The notes below the pieces were generated by a model, which did not search any database, was not told the DNA's origin, and worked only from the letters and a program-made list of their open reading frames with translations. The position numbers were made by a program, and so were the translations under genes. From Caballeronia zhejiangensis (lineage in GTDB: Bacteria > Pseudomonadota > Gammaproteobacteria > Burkholderiales > Burkholderiaceae): a stretch of DNA of 64,000 nt. Where the stretch lies: positions 20,263 through 84,262 of the forward strand of contig NZ_JFHD01000027.1 of the NCBI RefSeq assembly GCF_000698575.1, written 5' to 3'. Below are positions 53,524 through 63,186 of the stretch, in pieces (position 1 is the first letter of the stretch; every line of letters starts with the position of its first letter).

Positions 53524-54315
53524 ATGAACTTCAAAGCCGTCAGCATTGCTTTCGCCGTCATCGGTGGCACGACGATCTCGTTGATTCCTGCGCCAGCACT
53601 CGCGGCCAAATTGCCACACCCGCTTGTGACAGATGATCGAGTCAAGCAGGTGCCGTATGACCCGAATCAGGTATACGAGGTGGTCGGCACGTATGGTTAC
53701 CAAACCTCCATCGAGTTTGCCAACGACGAGACGGTCAAGGTCGTCACGCTGGGTGACTCGATTGCCTGGCAGACGGTGCCTTACCAAAATCGCCTGTTCA
53801 TCAAACCGGTCGAGCCGAATGCGGCGACGAACCTGACCGTCATTACCGATAAGCGCACCTATTACTTCAAGCTCACCAGCTCGAAGGCACGCACGACGCA
53901 GACGTTTCTCGTGCGCTTCATCTACCCGAACTCGAACGTGAACGGCTACGCAGGCACCAGCCGCTCGGACGCAAACACGAGTAGTGGGATTGATCCTGCG
54001 CGGCTGAACATTGACTACGGCGTGTCGGGCGACAAAACCGCGATTCCACTAAAACGCGCCTTTGATGATGGGCAGTTCACCTACTTCCTGTTCGACCATA
54101 ACGCTGAGATTCCGTCGTTCTATACCGTGGGCCCAGATGGCACAGAGTCCGCCGTAAGTCCGCGCAGGGAAGGCCCGTACATGGTCGTCAAGCGCACGGC
54201 GAGCCTCTTTACGCTGCGTAACGGCAATGCCTACCTGTGCGTGCAAAACAACGCGAATCCTTATCGACGCGCTGAGGTAAGCGCCGCTTCAGCGCGAAAC
54301 GCTGAGGGGCATTGA
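53524..54315 (+). CDS. virB9: VirB9-family outer-membrane core-complex protein
   Basis: A 263-residue secreted protein. The signal peptide is cleaved around PALAA. The N-terminal domain begins PHPLVTDDRVKQVPYDPNQV, followed by VVGTYGYQTSIEFANDE, both typical of VirB9/TrwF. The C-terminal beta-sandwich (LNIDYGVSGDKTAIPLKRAF and DGQFTYFLF) binds VirB7 and VirB10. A 25-bp gap separates it from virB8. Confidence 0.9.
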   Translation: MNFKAVSIAFAVIGGTTISLIPAPALAAKLPHPLVTDDRVKQVPYDPNQVYEVVGTYGYQTSIEFANDETVKVVTLGDSIAWQTVPYQNRLFIKPVEPNAATNLTVITDKRTYYFKLTSSKARTTQTFLVRFIYPNSNVNGYAGTSRSDANTSSGIDPARLNIDYGVSGDKTAIPLKRAFDDGQFTYFLFDHNAEIPSFYTVGPDGTESAVSPRREGPYMVVKRTASLFTLRNGNAYLCVQNNANPYRRAEVSAASARNAEGH

Positions 54316-54316
54316 T

Positions 54317-55540
54317 ATGGTAAATCCGAACGGCAACGCTCCCGATGACCGCGAAGCGGCCGTTCGAGAGTGGGAAAAGCAGGCGAATGCCTCAATGGTG
54401 GCCGACAACCGCAAGAAACGGCTCGGCGGCGTTGCCATCGCCACGATCGCGGCGGCCGCCATCGCGGTGGTGTGGCTTGTTAAGCATAGTGGCAATGACG
54501 CAGTCAAGTCGGCGGCCGGCAGCGATATTTCGATCCCGGATCGCAAGCCCGTGCCAAAACTCAAAGATCAGGAGCCGGCGAGTGTTCGGGCGGCGGGGTC
54601 CGCACCGGCCGCAACACCGGCGAGCGCCGTGCAGGCCGATGACCCGATGAAGGCTCAGCGCGAGCAGATGGAAATGCAGCGTCGCGAGCAAGCGCGGCGC
54701 TTACTGGAAGCTCGCATGAAGTCGGCCATCATCCCGCCAAACAGCACGAATCAGGCGGCGGGCGGCCAGCCGCAAGCCGGGTCAGACATGGGCGGTCAGC
54801 CGCGACAGAACGCCGGGATGCTCGGGGGTGGCTTGGGCGACCAGGGCCCGCAAGATGCCAATTCGCGCTTCGCACGCGCGGTGAGCGGTAACGGCGTCCC
54901 GATAAACACGGCGAGCCGGATCGACAATCTCCCGTACAAGGTCTTGCAGGGCGAGTTCATCGAGGCGGTACTGGAGCCTCGTGCGATCTCCGATCTGCCG
55001 GGCCAGTTGTGCGCACTCATACAACGCGATGTTTACGGCGCACAAGGCCGGCTTAAGCTAATTCCATGGGGCTCGCGCGTGTGCGGCACATACAACGCGG
55101 AGCTACGCAAAGGCCAAGATCGCCTGTTCGTCGTGTGGAACACGCTGCGTCGGCCGGACGGCGTACAGGTGGCAATCGACAGCCCCGGCGGCGACCAGCT
55201 CGGGACGGCGGGTATGGGCGGTATCGTCGATACGCATTTTGCCGAGATCTTTGGCATGTCGGCGTTGCTGTCGGTCATCGGTGCAGGCGCATCGAATGTG
55301 GGGGTGGGTTCGGGTGATCAATACAACTCCGCCTCGCAATACCGGCAGTCGGTGCAGCAGGCCGCGGCGCAGTCCTCACAACAAGTGCTTTCGCCCTACA
55401 TCAACATCCAACCGACAGTCACGGTGCCAGCAGGCTCCCGTGTCCGCATCTACGTGAACAAGGATGTGGACTTCACCTCCATTTACAAGGATGAGATCGA
55501 CGCGGCGAAGCACGGCGACGGTGTGACGTTCATTCAGTGA
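54317..55540 (+). CDS. virB10: VirB10-family core-complex protein (TrbI domain)
   Basis: A 407-residue protein with a cytoplasmic N-terminus, one TM (GVAIATIAAAAIAVVWLV, about residues 37-54), a proline- and glutamine-rich periplasmic linker, and the C-terminal TrbI/VirB10 barrel (ASRIDNLPYKVLQGEFIEAV, then VYGAQGRLKLIPWGSRVCG). VirB10 spans both membranes and senses energy from the ATPases. It begins one base after the virB9 stop. Confidence 0.92.
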   Translation: MVNPNGNAPDDREAAVREWEKQANASMVADNRKKRLGGVAIATIAAAAIAVVWLVKHSGNDAVKSAAGSDISIPDRKPVPKLKDQEPASVRAAGSAPAATPASAVQADDPMKAQREQMEMQRREQARRLLEARMKSAIIPPNSTNQAAGGQPQAGSDMGGQPRQNAGMLGGGLGDQGPQDANSRFARAVSGNGVPINTASRIDNLPYKVLQGEFIEAVLEPRAISDLPGQLCALIQRDVYGAQGRLKLIPWGSRVCGTYNAELRKGQDRLFVVWNTLRRPDGVQVAIDSPGGDQLGTAGMGGIVDTHFAEIFGMSALLSVIGAGASNVGVGSGDQYNSASQYRQSVQQAAAQSSQQVLSPYINIQPTVTVPAGSRVRIYVNKDVDFTSIYKDEIDAAKHGDGVTFIQ

Positions 55541-55549
55541 GGGGCACCC

Positions 55550-56572
55550 ATGTCGCAGATTGCCTCCTTCCGGGCCAAGCTCTCGTTGCTGGCCAACTAT
55601 CTTGATGACAAGCAAGTCACCGAGATCCAGGTCAATAAGCCCGGAGAGCTGTGGCTCCGAAGGAAAGACGCTTACTACGCAGAGAGAGTCCAAGTGCCGG
55701 GACTGACGTACCAACTGCTGTCGTCGCTGGCCGACGTCACCGCCTCTTTCAAGAGCCTCGAAGTCGACCGGGAAAGTCCGATTCTCTCGGCCGAAATCCC
55801 AGTGAATCTTGATGACGACATTCCCGATTTCGAGCGCGGAACATATCGGGCCGAGATGATCCTGCCGCCTGTCGTGCCGGAAGGGACGATCGCGATGACG
55901 ATTCGTAAACAGTCGCTTGTTCGGATGAGTCTGCCGAAGTACCAGGAACAGGGCGCGTTCCGATTCGTGAATGGCGACGTGATCGAGGAACCCTACTCCG
56001 ATGCACGACTACAGGAGATGTATCGGTCAAAGCAATGGGACGAGTTCTTGCGCGGCGCGGTCGTGGCGCATAAGAACATCGTCATTTCGGCCGGGACGTA
56101 TTGTGGCAAAACGACATGCCTTAATGCGTTGGTACAGGAAATACCCGCGCACGAACGCATCGTCACGATCGAAGATTCTCGGGAAATCGAGCCGGCGCAA
56201 CCGAACTGCGTCCGACTTTCCTATGCCCGTCATCAAGCATCGGGACAAGCGGCCGTGACGCCTACCACCTTGCTTCGCTCCTGCATGCGGCTCACGCCTG
56301 ACCGGGTCATTATGGGCGAGATTCGGGGCCAGGAAGCAGTCGAGTTCATGAATATGCTCAACACGGGCCACAAAGGATCGCTCACGACAATTCACACGGA
56401 TTCACCGGCCGAGATGTACGATCGTTTTGGGGAACTGATGGACGGCCACACGTCGATGACGCGCGAGCAGATCATTGAGCGCGTTAAAAGGCGTATTGAC
56501 GTCGTTGTGCAGTGGAAATACACCGAGCGCAATGGCCGCTACATATCGGAGATCCTCTATGCGGGCGCGTGA
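55550..56572 (+). CDS. virB11: VirB11-family T4SS hexameric ATPase
   Basis: A 340-residue traffic ATPase of the VirB11/TrwD family. It has the conserved LTPDRVIMGEIRGQEA (Walker B/His box region) and the Asp-box VTIEDSREIEP. The Walker A reads ISAGTYCGKTTCLNAL near residues 178-193: Ala replaces the first Gly of GxxxxGKT and a Cys precedes the GK, where relatives usually have GGTSTGKTT. GKTT itself is intact. It powers pilus assembly and DNA transfer. Nine bases separate it from virB10. Confidence 0.92.
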   Translation: MSQIASFRAKLSLLANYLDDKQVTEIQVNKPGELWLRRKDAYYAERVQVPGLTYQLLSSLADVTASFKSLEVDRESPILSAEIPVNLDDDIPDFERGTYRAEMILPPVVPEGTIAMTIRKQSLVRMSLPKYQEQGAFRFVNGDVIEEPYSDARLQEMYRSKQWDEFLRGAVVAHKNIVISAGTYCGKTTCLNALVQEIPAHERIVTIEDSREIEPAQPNCVRLSYARHQASGQAAVTPTTLLRSCMRLTPDRVIMGEIRGQEAVEFMNMLNTGHKGSLTTIHTDSPAEMYDRFGELMDGHTSMTREQIIERVKRRIDVVVQWKYTERNGRYISEILYAGA

Positions 56573-57479
56573 CATGGTAGCGGTGTTCGCAGCGGCCGGG
56601 CTGTTGGTCGCGATTCCTCCCTCCGCCTGCGCCCAAACGTCTGCGCCTCCCCTGCCCTTTAGCAAGCTGGCCGCCGAGTGCGCCCCGGGCGTTCATCCAA
56701 CCACACTCAAGGGCGTTGTGAGCACCGAGTCGGGGGGCAATCCCTACGCGATTGGTGTCGTGGGCGGCCGGCTCGAGCGTCAGCCGCGCAACTTGACGGA
56801 AGCCGTCGCGACGGCCCGTGAGCTCGAGCGACAGGGGTTCAATTTCTCGATGGGGCTCGGCCAGGTCAATCGCTACAACCTTGCGAAGTACGGCGAGCGC
56901 TACGAGACAGTATTCGAGCCGTGCCGCAACCTCAAGGCCGGCAGCGCGATTCTCAAAGATTGCTACCAGCGTGCAAGAGCGCGGATTCCCGTGGATCAGC
57001 AAGCCTTGCGCGCTGCGTTCAGTTGCTACTACTCGGGCAACTTTACGCGGGGTTTCAAGCCGGATGGCGTCGGTCAACGGAGCTACGTGCAGAAGGTTGT
57101 CGCGAACGCGACAGAAATAGCAGAGCCAATTCCCGTTGTGCCGGCGGTGATACCGAATAGCGCAGATGCCAGCGTTACCGTTCGACCGGCAGGGATCTCC
57201 AAACCAGCGAAGTCCGCGGCAGCGCCGTCGCAATGGGTGTTTTTTGCAGATGATCGAAAACAGGATGGCCAAGCTTCCGAACCGCCCTCTGCCGACGCCG
57301 CCAGAGAGTCGGCGGTCAAGGTGAAGCTCGCAACGCCGACGGATGGCCCGGCGGCCGCGGCGACTTCCGCTCGTCCTGTCGCCGCGCCGGCCCGCCGTGA
57401 GGCGCGTCCCATATCCGACCAGCGGGCGCCGTCATCGACTACGCAACAAGCTGCGCCATTCGTGCAGTTTGTGGATTGA
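56559..57479 (+). CDS. virB1: VirB1-like lytic transglycosylase of the T4SS
   Basis: A 306-residue secreted protein. The signal peptide is followed by an SLT domain (about residues 35-180) with the catalytic Glu in VVSTESGGNPYAIG (about E57) and the SMGLGQVNRYN motif. A Pro/Ala-rich low-complexity tail of 120 residues follows. It opens peptidoglycan for the T4SS channel. The ATG at 56559 overlaps the virB11 end and has GGAG seven bases upstream; another ATG at 56574 is possible. It is at the end of the operon rather than first, as in VirB systems. Confidence 0.9.
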   Translation: MRARDMVAVFAAAGLLVAIPPSACAQTSAPPLPFSKLAAECAPGVHPTTLKGVVSTESGGNPYAIGVVGGRLERQPRNLTEAVATARELERQGFNFSMGLGQVNRYNLAKYGERYETVFEPCRNLKAGSAILKDCYQRARARIPVDQQALRAAFSCYYSGNFTRGFKPDGVGQRSYVQKVVANATEIAEPIPVVPAVIPNSADASVTVRPAGISKPAKSAAAPSQWVFFADDRKQDGQASEPPSADAARESAVKVKLATPTDGPAAAATSARPVAAPARREARPISDQRAPSSTTQQAAPFVQFVD

Positions 57480-57523
57480 CGTTTCTCTCGCATATGAGAA
57501 AAGCGCTTTCAGGAGAAGAAGCG

Positions 57524-58111
57524 ATGAAAGATGTCCTCGTTGCCTTGTTCATTATCAGCGCGTCCCTGTCGGCGCACGCGTCGGACTACGGATGCAAGGT
57601 GCTGCTATGCCTGGCGAACCCTGCATCAAATGGCGGCCCTAAAGGCGTCGGCGAATGCGTGCCCCCCATCGACCAGCTCTATCACGATCTCGGCCGAGGG
57701 CGGCCGTTCCCGACGTGCGATCGTGCTGACGGCAATGATGGTTCGAGCTACGCCCATCAAGTCTCTGACCCCTACGACCCTTGCCCGGCGACGCTGCGAC
57801 CCGCCGAGCATGGCGCGTATGTCGTGCAGGGACAGAGGAGATCGGGCGGAAATAAGCCGGGATGGTGGGGAGGTGACGGGTCCTACACACTGAGCGAGCC
57901 ACCGCAAGTGTCTGAGTCGCCCAGTAACTACAGCTATACCTCGGGGGCTAGGGCGTGTGTCGGTCAATCGATTGGTTCGTACACCGCGGGCAGCTATGAA
58001 GAGAGCTACACCGTAAACGTGTTTGACAAAGTGGTCTGGCAGCCCGCGCAGAATCCGCGCGCCATCGACGTGTTTATCGACAATACGCGGCAGCAGCGCG
58101 TGCGTTGGTAG
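57524..58111 (+). CDS. TrbM/KikA/MpfK-like periplasmic conjugation protein
   Basis: A 195-residue secreted protein. The signal peptide (MKDVLVALFIISASLSAHA) is followed by CKVLLCLANPASNGG, ECVPPIDQLYHDLGRGRPFP and TC, the cysteine-rich N-terminal pattern of the TrbM/KikA family. The longer C-terminal half, rich in Ser, Tyr and Gly, is not typical of that family. CAGGAG precedes the ATG at 57524. Family members are needed for efficient mating-pair formation in RP4- and pKM101-type plasmids; their exact role is unknown. Confidence 0.65.
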   Translation: MKDVLVALFIISASLSAHASDYGCKVLLCLANPASNGGPKGVGECVPPIDQLYHDLGRGRPFPTCDRADGNDGSSYAHQVSDPYDPCPATLRPAEHGAYVVQGQRRSGGNKPGWWGGDGSYTLSEPPQVSESPSNYSYTSGARACVGQSIGSYTAGSYEESYTVNVFDKVVWQPAQNPRAIDVFIDNTRQQRVRW

Positions 58112-58216
58112 TGGCGCTCAACCGCCGATCAATGACGAGTTTCGCCGCATGCGTTGCTGACCGAACAACAGAAGGCCGACGCATCGCGCGGCCTACTCAC
58201 AAAAGGAGCACCTTCG

Positions 58217-58405
58217 ATGACCCGACCGTTCCTTGTCTGTCTTGCTGATGTGATCGCCCTCTTTGTGGTCACTTATCTGCTGCTGTCTTTTGCGACGACG
58301 GTATTGATTCGCTTGGCCAGCTGGCCGGAGCCGAACCGTTGGATTGCGATTTTCGTGGTTGGTGCCGTTGCGATAATCTGCGCACCGGATCTCGCGGCAG
58401 CTTGA
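58217..58405 (+). CDS. Small membrane protein, unknown function
   Basis: A 62-residue protein with two hydrophobic segments (about residues 7-33 and 43-60) and a short Trp-rich loop between. AAAAGGAG stands nine bases before the ATG at 58217. It is the last plus-strand gene of the transfer block, convergent with the relaxase. No family is recognised. Small double-TM proteins at this position may serve in entry exclusion or complex stability. Confidence 0.5.
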   Translation: MTRPFLVCLADVIALFVVTYLLLSFATTVLIRLASWPEPNRWIAIFVVGAVAIICAPDLAAA

Positions 58406-58499
58406 CGACGTGGTAGGGATACCATTTAACCGATCGAAGGATTAGCGGACGCTGCCCAAGACGGCCTTCCGTAAGTGGTTGTTCGTTGCGGAAAGAAAC

Positions 58500-61400
58500 T
58501 TAGCTGAAGCGACCGTAGTCCGTGGGCTTGCAGCCGTTGGCTGGCTGCCTGCGTTGGGCTTCGAGCGGTTGGCGCTGCACCGCTTGCGAGCCCTCTGCTG
58601 CGCCCTTCGGCTGCATGCCGCCTCCGCGGCGTTTCAGTTCGCGTTCGCGCTGGATCGCCAGCGCCGTCGTCTTGTCGAAGCGGCGCGCAATAGCGGCGGG
58701 TAGCGCTTTGACCGAATCCGTGTAGACGCGTGCCTCGTACCGCGCGCGGCTGATGGCGACGTAGTATAAGTTCATCGACGTCGTGCGACTCTTGGTATCG
58801 AGCGCGATTAGCGTGCGGTCGTTCGTTAGCCCCTGCGAACTGTGGACAGTGGAGGCATAGGCGTGCTCGAGGTGAAGCGGCCGGTGGGTCGGCAACTCGA
58901 GCGACCGGACCGGCCGGCCGTCCCGCTGCTCGACCGACTCGAGCCGGACGATGCCGCTGACGCCACTGACGCCCCAAACAACGCCGGCGACACGCATACG
59001 GTCGCCGTTTGTGAGGTCGCGATCGGCATCGTTGCGGTTAATCCGCACAATGTCGCCGACAGACAGCTCGGCGCGCTCCAGTCGGTAGACGCTGAGCTGC
59101 GTCACTTTGCGTGGATTGATCGTCGCAGTGGTGCCATCCTGCCGCGCCAAAACGAGCGCATTGCCGGGCAACGCCTCCTTGACGCGGTACATCTCGCCTC
59201 GCATCAGCCCGGCTTTTTGATAGTCCTTCTCCGGCTGGATGACCATGCCCGACTGATAGCTTGGCGCAAACCGGCGCTGCGCCTGCGTCAAGTCCACACG
59301 TGTCAACGTATCAAACTCACGCCCGTTGCCAGCCAGTGCCAATGACTCGCGCACCATTCGATTGATCTCGCGGCGCGCCTCGTTGGTGCCGGCGACGATC
59401 AGCGTGCCGCGGCGCTCAGCTTCGGTGAGAGCGACAAAGTCGTTCACGATCGCACGGTGCCGCTCTGTCGGCTCTTTCAGTTCCTCAACGTGTTTGAGAT
59501 GGGCGAGCGACTGCGCGACGTGGCCTTCGGCCGCGTGCCCAACGGCCGTCTTCAGTTCATGATCTTTTTGACGCTGGATTTCGCTGATGCGCGTGGTCTG
59601 CATGCCATCGTATTGAAGCTGGGCGAACGGCTTGCCGGCTTCAATGGCCTCGGTCTGTTTGGTGTCGCCGATCAAGACCATGCGCGCGCCGGCCCGCTCA
59701 ACCGTGCGCATGAGCTGCTCCATCTGGCGAGCGCCGACGACGCCCGACTCGTCAAGAACGATGATCGTCTTGCAGTCGACGGGCTTCTCCTTGGACCAAA
59801 GAAAGCTCGCGAGCGTGTGCGCTTCCAGCCCCTCGTTCTTAAGCGCTTTGACCTGATTTCCATAAGGGGCGAGCGCGACCGTGCGATAGCCTTCGCTGAC
59901 GGCCGACGCCTGCTTGATGAGGGTGACAGCCTGATTGACGGTATAGGTTTTCCCGGTGCCGGCGTCGCCCTGGATACCCACGAATCGATTGCTCGTGGCG
60001 ACGATCGTTTCCACCGCTGAACGCTGACCGGTGTTCAGCGTAGAGTGTTCGAGCGCGGTCCGGACGGCGGCGGCCGTCAAAATCGGCGCGACCGCTCCGC
60101 GTCCGGTGCGCTCGATGGCGAGAACCGCCTTCTCACGGGCAAGCGCCTGTTGCGTCGTGTAACGCTTCTCGGCCGGCACGAGTGAGCCTTGCTTGATCGC
60201 GTTGGTGACGTACTGCTGCGTCTGCTTGTTCGACCAGGACTTCAGCTCCTGCAGATAGCTTTTCCAACCGGCGACCGAGAGCGCGGGCCCGTCCTTCCGA
60301 TCCGCCATCCGATACGCGGGGACCGCCTCGATCAGCGCCCCCCGTCCGACCAGGCGTTTGATTTCCGCGCGCACGCCGTCCGGACCGGCCAATCCGACTG
60401 AGCGGCGTAATGCCGTCGCCGTCAGCGCGCTCTCACGGACAACGGCCTCACGCTCGGTCAGGTGATTGATGGCGTACTGCACGACCGCCTGCGCGGGCGT
60501 CAGACCCGCCGGCAAACTCGTTGCGGCGACGCGATCGTGCTCGCCGGCCTCGGCGTTGTTCCCGCCGCGGGCGTCGATGCTGTTGCTCAACCTGCTGCCC
60601 GCCCCGTCGCCCGTCTTGCCGCCGTCTACTCGCCCTCGGCGCTTTCGCCCGCCGCTCGCCTCATACGTCCGTCCGTCGAGATGCGAGTGCGGGCCGTAGT
60701 CGATGCCGAGTTCGCGGCTTTTCTCAACCCAGTATTGCTTGACGATCTCGCGATCGGATTCGTCCTTGCGCGGCCGGGTGGCAAGCGCGATCACCTGTTT
60801 TTCGAGCGTGGTTGCGCTCGCCCGCGTCTTACCCTCGATCGCAAGGGCTTCTTCGATCACGCGGCTACGGGCGGAAAACGCCTCGATCTGGTCGCGGCTG
60901 ACATGGGCTAGTTCGAAGTTACCCTTATCGTCGACGAGTCGGATCGAGTAGCCAATCGCCTGGAGGCCCGTCGCCAGCTCGGCCTTATAGATTGCATCGA
61001 CCTCGTGCTGTACCCGAAAGATGTCCTCGTTCGAGAGCGCCCGCCATGCACCGTCGGCGCGCCGCGTCATGTTCATCACGACCGAATGCGTGTGCAGTTG
61101 CGGATCTTTCGCCCGACTCATCTCGTGCCGAAACTTGGCGATGACCATGTTGCCGGTGCGCTCGCGGTAGCTTTTGCCCTTGATCTTCTTGCGAGCCTCG
61201 GCGAGTTGCTCGACCTGTTCGAGCGCGCGGGTCACGGCGCAGTCGTGCGCAGCTATCACTTCACGGTCGCCGGCCACGAGCGCTTGCATCGAGACCGATT
61301 TTGGCGCCGAGAACGTGAGGTCGAGCCCCATGCGCTTTTTGTTGTCGATCGGGTCGAACGTCGTCTGGATGCGCTCGCCGTTGGGAAGCTGGCCGTCCAA

Positions 61401-61568
61401 GAGGCGCGAGAGCTGCGCCTGTTCAATTGGCCCGGTGAGCCCGAGGTGTCGCGCGCCCTCACCCTGCCACTCGCCGGGGTTTTCCTTCGCGTAATAGTCA
61501 TCGGCGGCTGAGAAATAATGCGCGGCCGCGTACTGGTTGTTGCCGCGAATGGGCGTCACGTTGAGCAT
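58500..61568 (-). CDS. trwC: MobF-family conjugative relaxase-helicase (TrwC/TraI)
   Basis: A 1022-residue protein. The N-terminal HUH relaxase domain has the MOBF tyrosines Y18, Y25 and Y26 and a metal-binding set H148, H159 and H161 (QLHTHSVVMN). The C-terminal SF1 helicase has Walker A GDAGTGKT at residues 534-541 and Walker B VLDESGVV. It nicks oriT, stays attached to the 5' end and unwinds the transferred strand. The ATG at 61568 has GGAGG upstream; the open frame starts 32 codons earlier, inside the coupling-protein gene. The gene lies 13 bases after trwB, and the order accessory-coupling-relaxase from oriT is as in R388. The length is close to TrwC (966) and much shorter than F TraI. 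Confidence 0.95.
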   Translation of the reverse strand: MLNVTPIRGNNQYAAAHYFSAADDYYAKENPGEWQGEGARHLGLTGPIEQAQLSRLLDGQLPNGERIQTTFDPIDNKKRMGLDLTFSAPKSVSMQALVAGDREVIAAHDCAVTRALEQVEQLAEARKKIKGKSYRERTGNMVIAKFRHEMSRAKDPQLHTHSVVMNMTRRADGAWRALSNEDIFRVQHEVDAIYKAELATGLQAIGYSIRLVDDKGNFELAHVSRDQIEAFSARSRVIEEALAIEGKTRASATTLEKQVIALATRPRKDESDREIVKQYWVEKSRELGIDYGPHSHLDGRTYEASGGRKRRGRVDGGKTGDGAGSRLSNSIDARGGNNAEAGEHDRVAATSLPAGLTPAQAVVQYAINHLTEREAVVRESALTATALRRSVGLAGPDGVRAEIKRLVGRGALIEAVPAYRMADRKDGPALSVAGWKSYLQELKSWSNKQTQQYVTNAIKQGSLVPAEKRYTTQQALAREKAVLAIERTGRGAVAPILTAAAVRTALEHSTLNTGQRSAVETIVATSNRFVGIQGDAGTGKTYTVNQAVTLIKQASAVSEGYRTVALAPYGNQVKALKNEGLEAHTLASFLWSKEKPVDCKTIIVLDESGVVGARQMEQLMRTVERAGARMVLIGDTKQTEAIEAGKPFAQLQYDGMQTTRISEIQRQKDHELKTAVGHAAEGHVAQSLAHLKHVEELKEPTERHRAIVNDFVALTEAERRGTLIVAGTNEARREINRMVRESLALAGNGREFDTLTRVDLTQAQRRFAPSYQSGMVIQPEKDYQKAGLMRGEMYRVKEALPGNALVLARQDGTTATINPRKVTQLSVYRLERAELSVGDIVRINRNDADRDLTNGDRMRVAGVVWGVSGVSGIVRLESVEQRDGRPVRSLELPTHRPLHLEHAYASTVHSSQGLTNDRTLIALDTKSRTTSMNLYYVAISRARYEARVYTDSVKALPAAIARRFDKTTALAIQRERELKRRGGGMQPKGAAEGSQAVQRQPLEAQRRQPANGCKPTDYGRFS

Positions 61569-61581
61569 GGCCGCGCCTCCA

Positions 61582-63183
61582 TCACTTGACCTCGATTGCC
61601 GCGGCTCGACGCGGATACTTGACGTAGGGCAGCTTGATTTTGGCGATGGGGAAATCCTCGCCAAACATGACGTAGCCTTCCAGATCCTTCAGGAACGAAA
61701 TTTCCGAATCCATCACGACGGGTTCCGGCGGGCTCGTGACAAGGTTGCGGCTACGCCCTCCCCCGCCGCCACCGCCTGCATTCGTCGTGATCTGAATTCG
61801 CTCGACCTGATGCTTGCCCAGAATCTCGCTCGCCTTATCAGTATTGAGTGCGTTCGACCCGCCGAAAATGAGGTAATTGCGAAAGCACCCGAGCAAGGTG
61901 CGCGCGGCGTCCCGGCCGTAGGTTTCGTCCAGTTGCGCCCAGTCCTGAATTGAGGCCGCCATGCGCAGACCGTGTTTCCGTCCTTTCGTCGCGGCCGGCA
62001 CGAAGGATTCGAGCTTGCCGAGCGACTCCAGCTCGTCGAGGAAAAGCCAAAGCCGGCGGGCGAGCGGCGCTGCGCTTTCCGGGATGCTCATGATGGTGGC
62101 GCAGATCGTGTCGATCCACGTCGCCACGAGCGGACGCTGCGTTGTGCGCATGTCCTCGCGCCACGTGATGAACAGGTTGCCCGCGTTTGGGTCATGCACC
62201 CACTTGTAGAGCGAGAATTCGCCCTTGGACATGAACCGAAGCGGCCGCACATACTTGTTCATCATGAACTGGATCGAGGCGACGGCCTTCTCCGCGTTCT
62301 CGCGGAAATACCCCTGCGAGTCGGTATTCGCGAGGAACGCTTGAATCACCTCGCCATCCTCGCGCACGAGGAGATTGACCAACGCGTCCTGGTCTGGGTT
62401 GTTCGTTTCGACCAGCTTGCGCATGGTGTCGGCGAGCACGTCGCGCGTATACGCGCACCACTGCTCGTCGGTTGGATCAAGCTGCGGGGGGATGATACTT
62501 CGCGCCATTCGGTCGAAGTCATGTACGCCCCGGATCTCGTTGAAGAGGGTCCAGCCAGCTGAACGTTGGTCAAACGGGTTGAGAATCGTGTCGCCAGGAA
62601 AGCTGAACTTCGAATAGAACGTGCCGTTCGGATCCACCACGGCCATCTTGTCGCGGCGCTTCACGGCCGATGCGATCATGCTTTCCATCGCGACCGATTT
62701 ACCTGCGCCGATGGTCGCGCAAATCAGCGTATTCCGATTCTCAAGGTGTAGCGGCATGGGCATTCGGCCGACCATGATGGGCGGCAAGTCTGCCGCCCCC
62801 GGGTTTCGCCCCATCTTCGCTGTCCTCTTACGCTCGGCGCGGAGGCGGCGATTTTCCCGTCGGTTCGCGGCTTTGACCTGATGCTTGACACGGTGCCAGT
62901 TCGCCATGCGTGCGCCGCGCAGCCACCGGTGATACCGTGCGCCGCGGAATCCGTCGTCGCCATACTCGTGCAGCAAATACGCGGTCGTGGCCGCAAGGCC
63001 GAGACCGAGCACGACCCCACTTGCAATAAGGGGGCTGTGCGGGGTCACATGCAGCGCAGCGGTGAGCGCTTCCGGGAGCGGGCGCAGCGGGACGTTCGCG
63101 ACATACGCGCCGGCGAGCCAGCCGGCAACGGGTAAGCTGATGCCAAAGAGCAGCGTGGCGTTCTCGGCTTCATGTTTCTGCAT
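61582..63183 (-). CDS. trwB: Type IV coupling protein (TrwB/TraD family)
   Basis: A 533-residue DNA-pumping ATPase. Two N-terminal TM segments (about 12-30 and 51-72) anchor it; the soluble RecA-like domain has Walker A ATIGAGKSVAMES near residues 156-168 and Walker B LWLFLDELESLGKL. A glycine run lies near residue 480. It brings the relaxase-DNA complex to the T4SS. Its length and its place between the TrwA-like and relaxase genes match TrwB (507). GGAG precedes the ATG. Confidence 0.93.
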   Translation of the reverse strand: MQKHEAENATLLFGISLPVAGWLAGAYVANVPLRPLPEALTAALHVTPHSPLIASGVVLGLGLAATTAYLLHEYGDDGFRGARYHRWLRGARMANWHRVKHQVKAANRRENRRLRAERKRTAKMGRNPGAADLPPIMVGRMPMPLHLENRNTLICATIGAGKSVAMESMIASAVKRRDKMAVVDPNGTFYSKFSFPGDTILNPFDQRSAGWTLFNEIRGVHDFDRMARSIIPPQLDPTDEQWCAYTRDVLADTMRKLVETNNPDQDALVNLLVREDGEVIQAFLANTDSQGYFRENAEKAVASIQFMMNKYVRPLRFMSKGEFSLYKWVHDPNAGNLFITWREDMRTTQRPLVATWIDTICATIMSIPESAAPLARRLWLFLDELESLGKLESFVPAATKGRKHGLRMAASIQDWAQLDETYGRDAARTLLGCFRNYLIFGGSNALNTDKASEILGKHQVERIQITTNAGGGGGGGRSRNLVTSPPEPVVMDSEISFLKDLEGYVMFGEDFPIAKIKLPYVKYPRRAAAIEVK

Positions 63184-63186
63184 CGC

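Noticed and set aside
58426..61511. Long plus-strand open frames opposite the relaxase gene
   Set aside because: They are antisense shadows in GC-rich DNA; the minus strand carries complete relaxase and helicase motifs.
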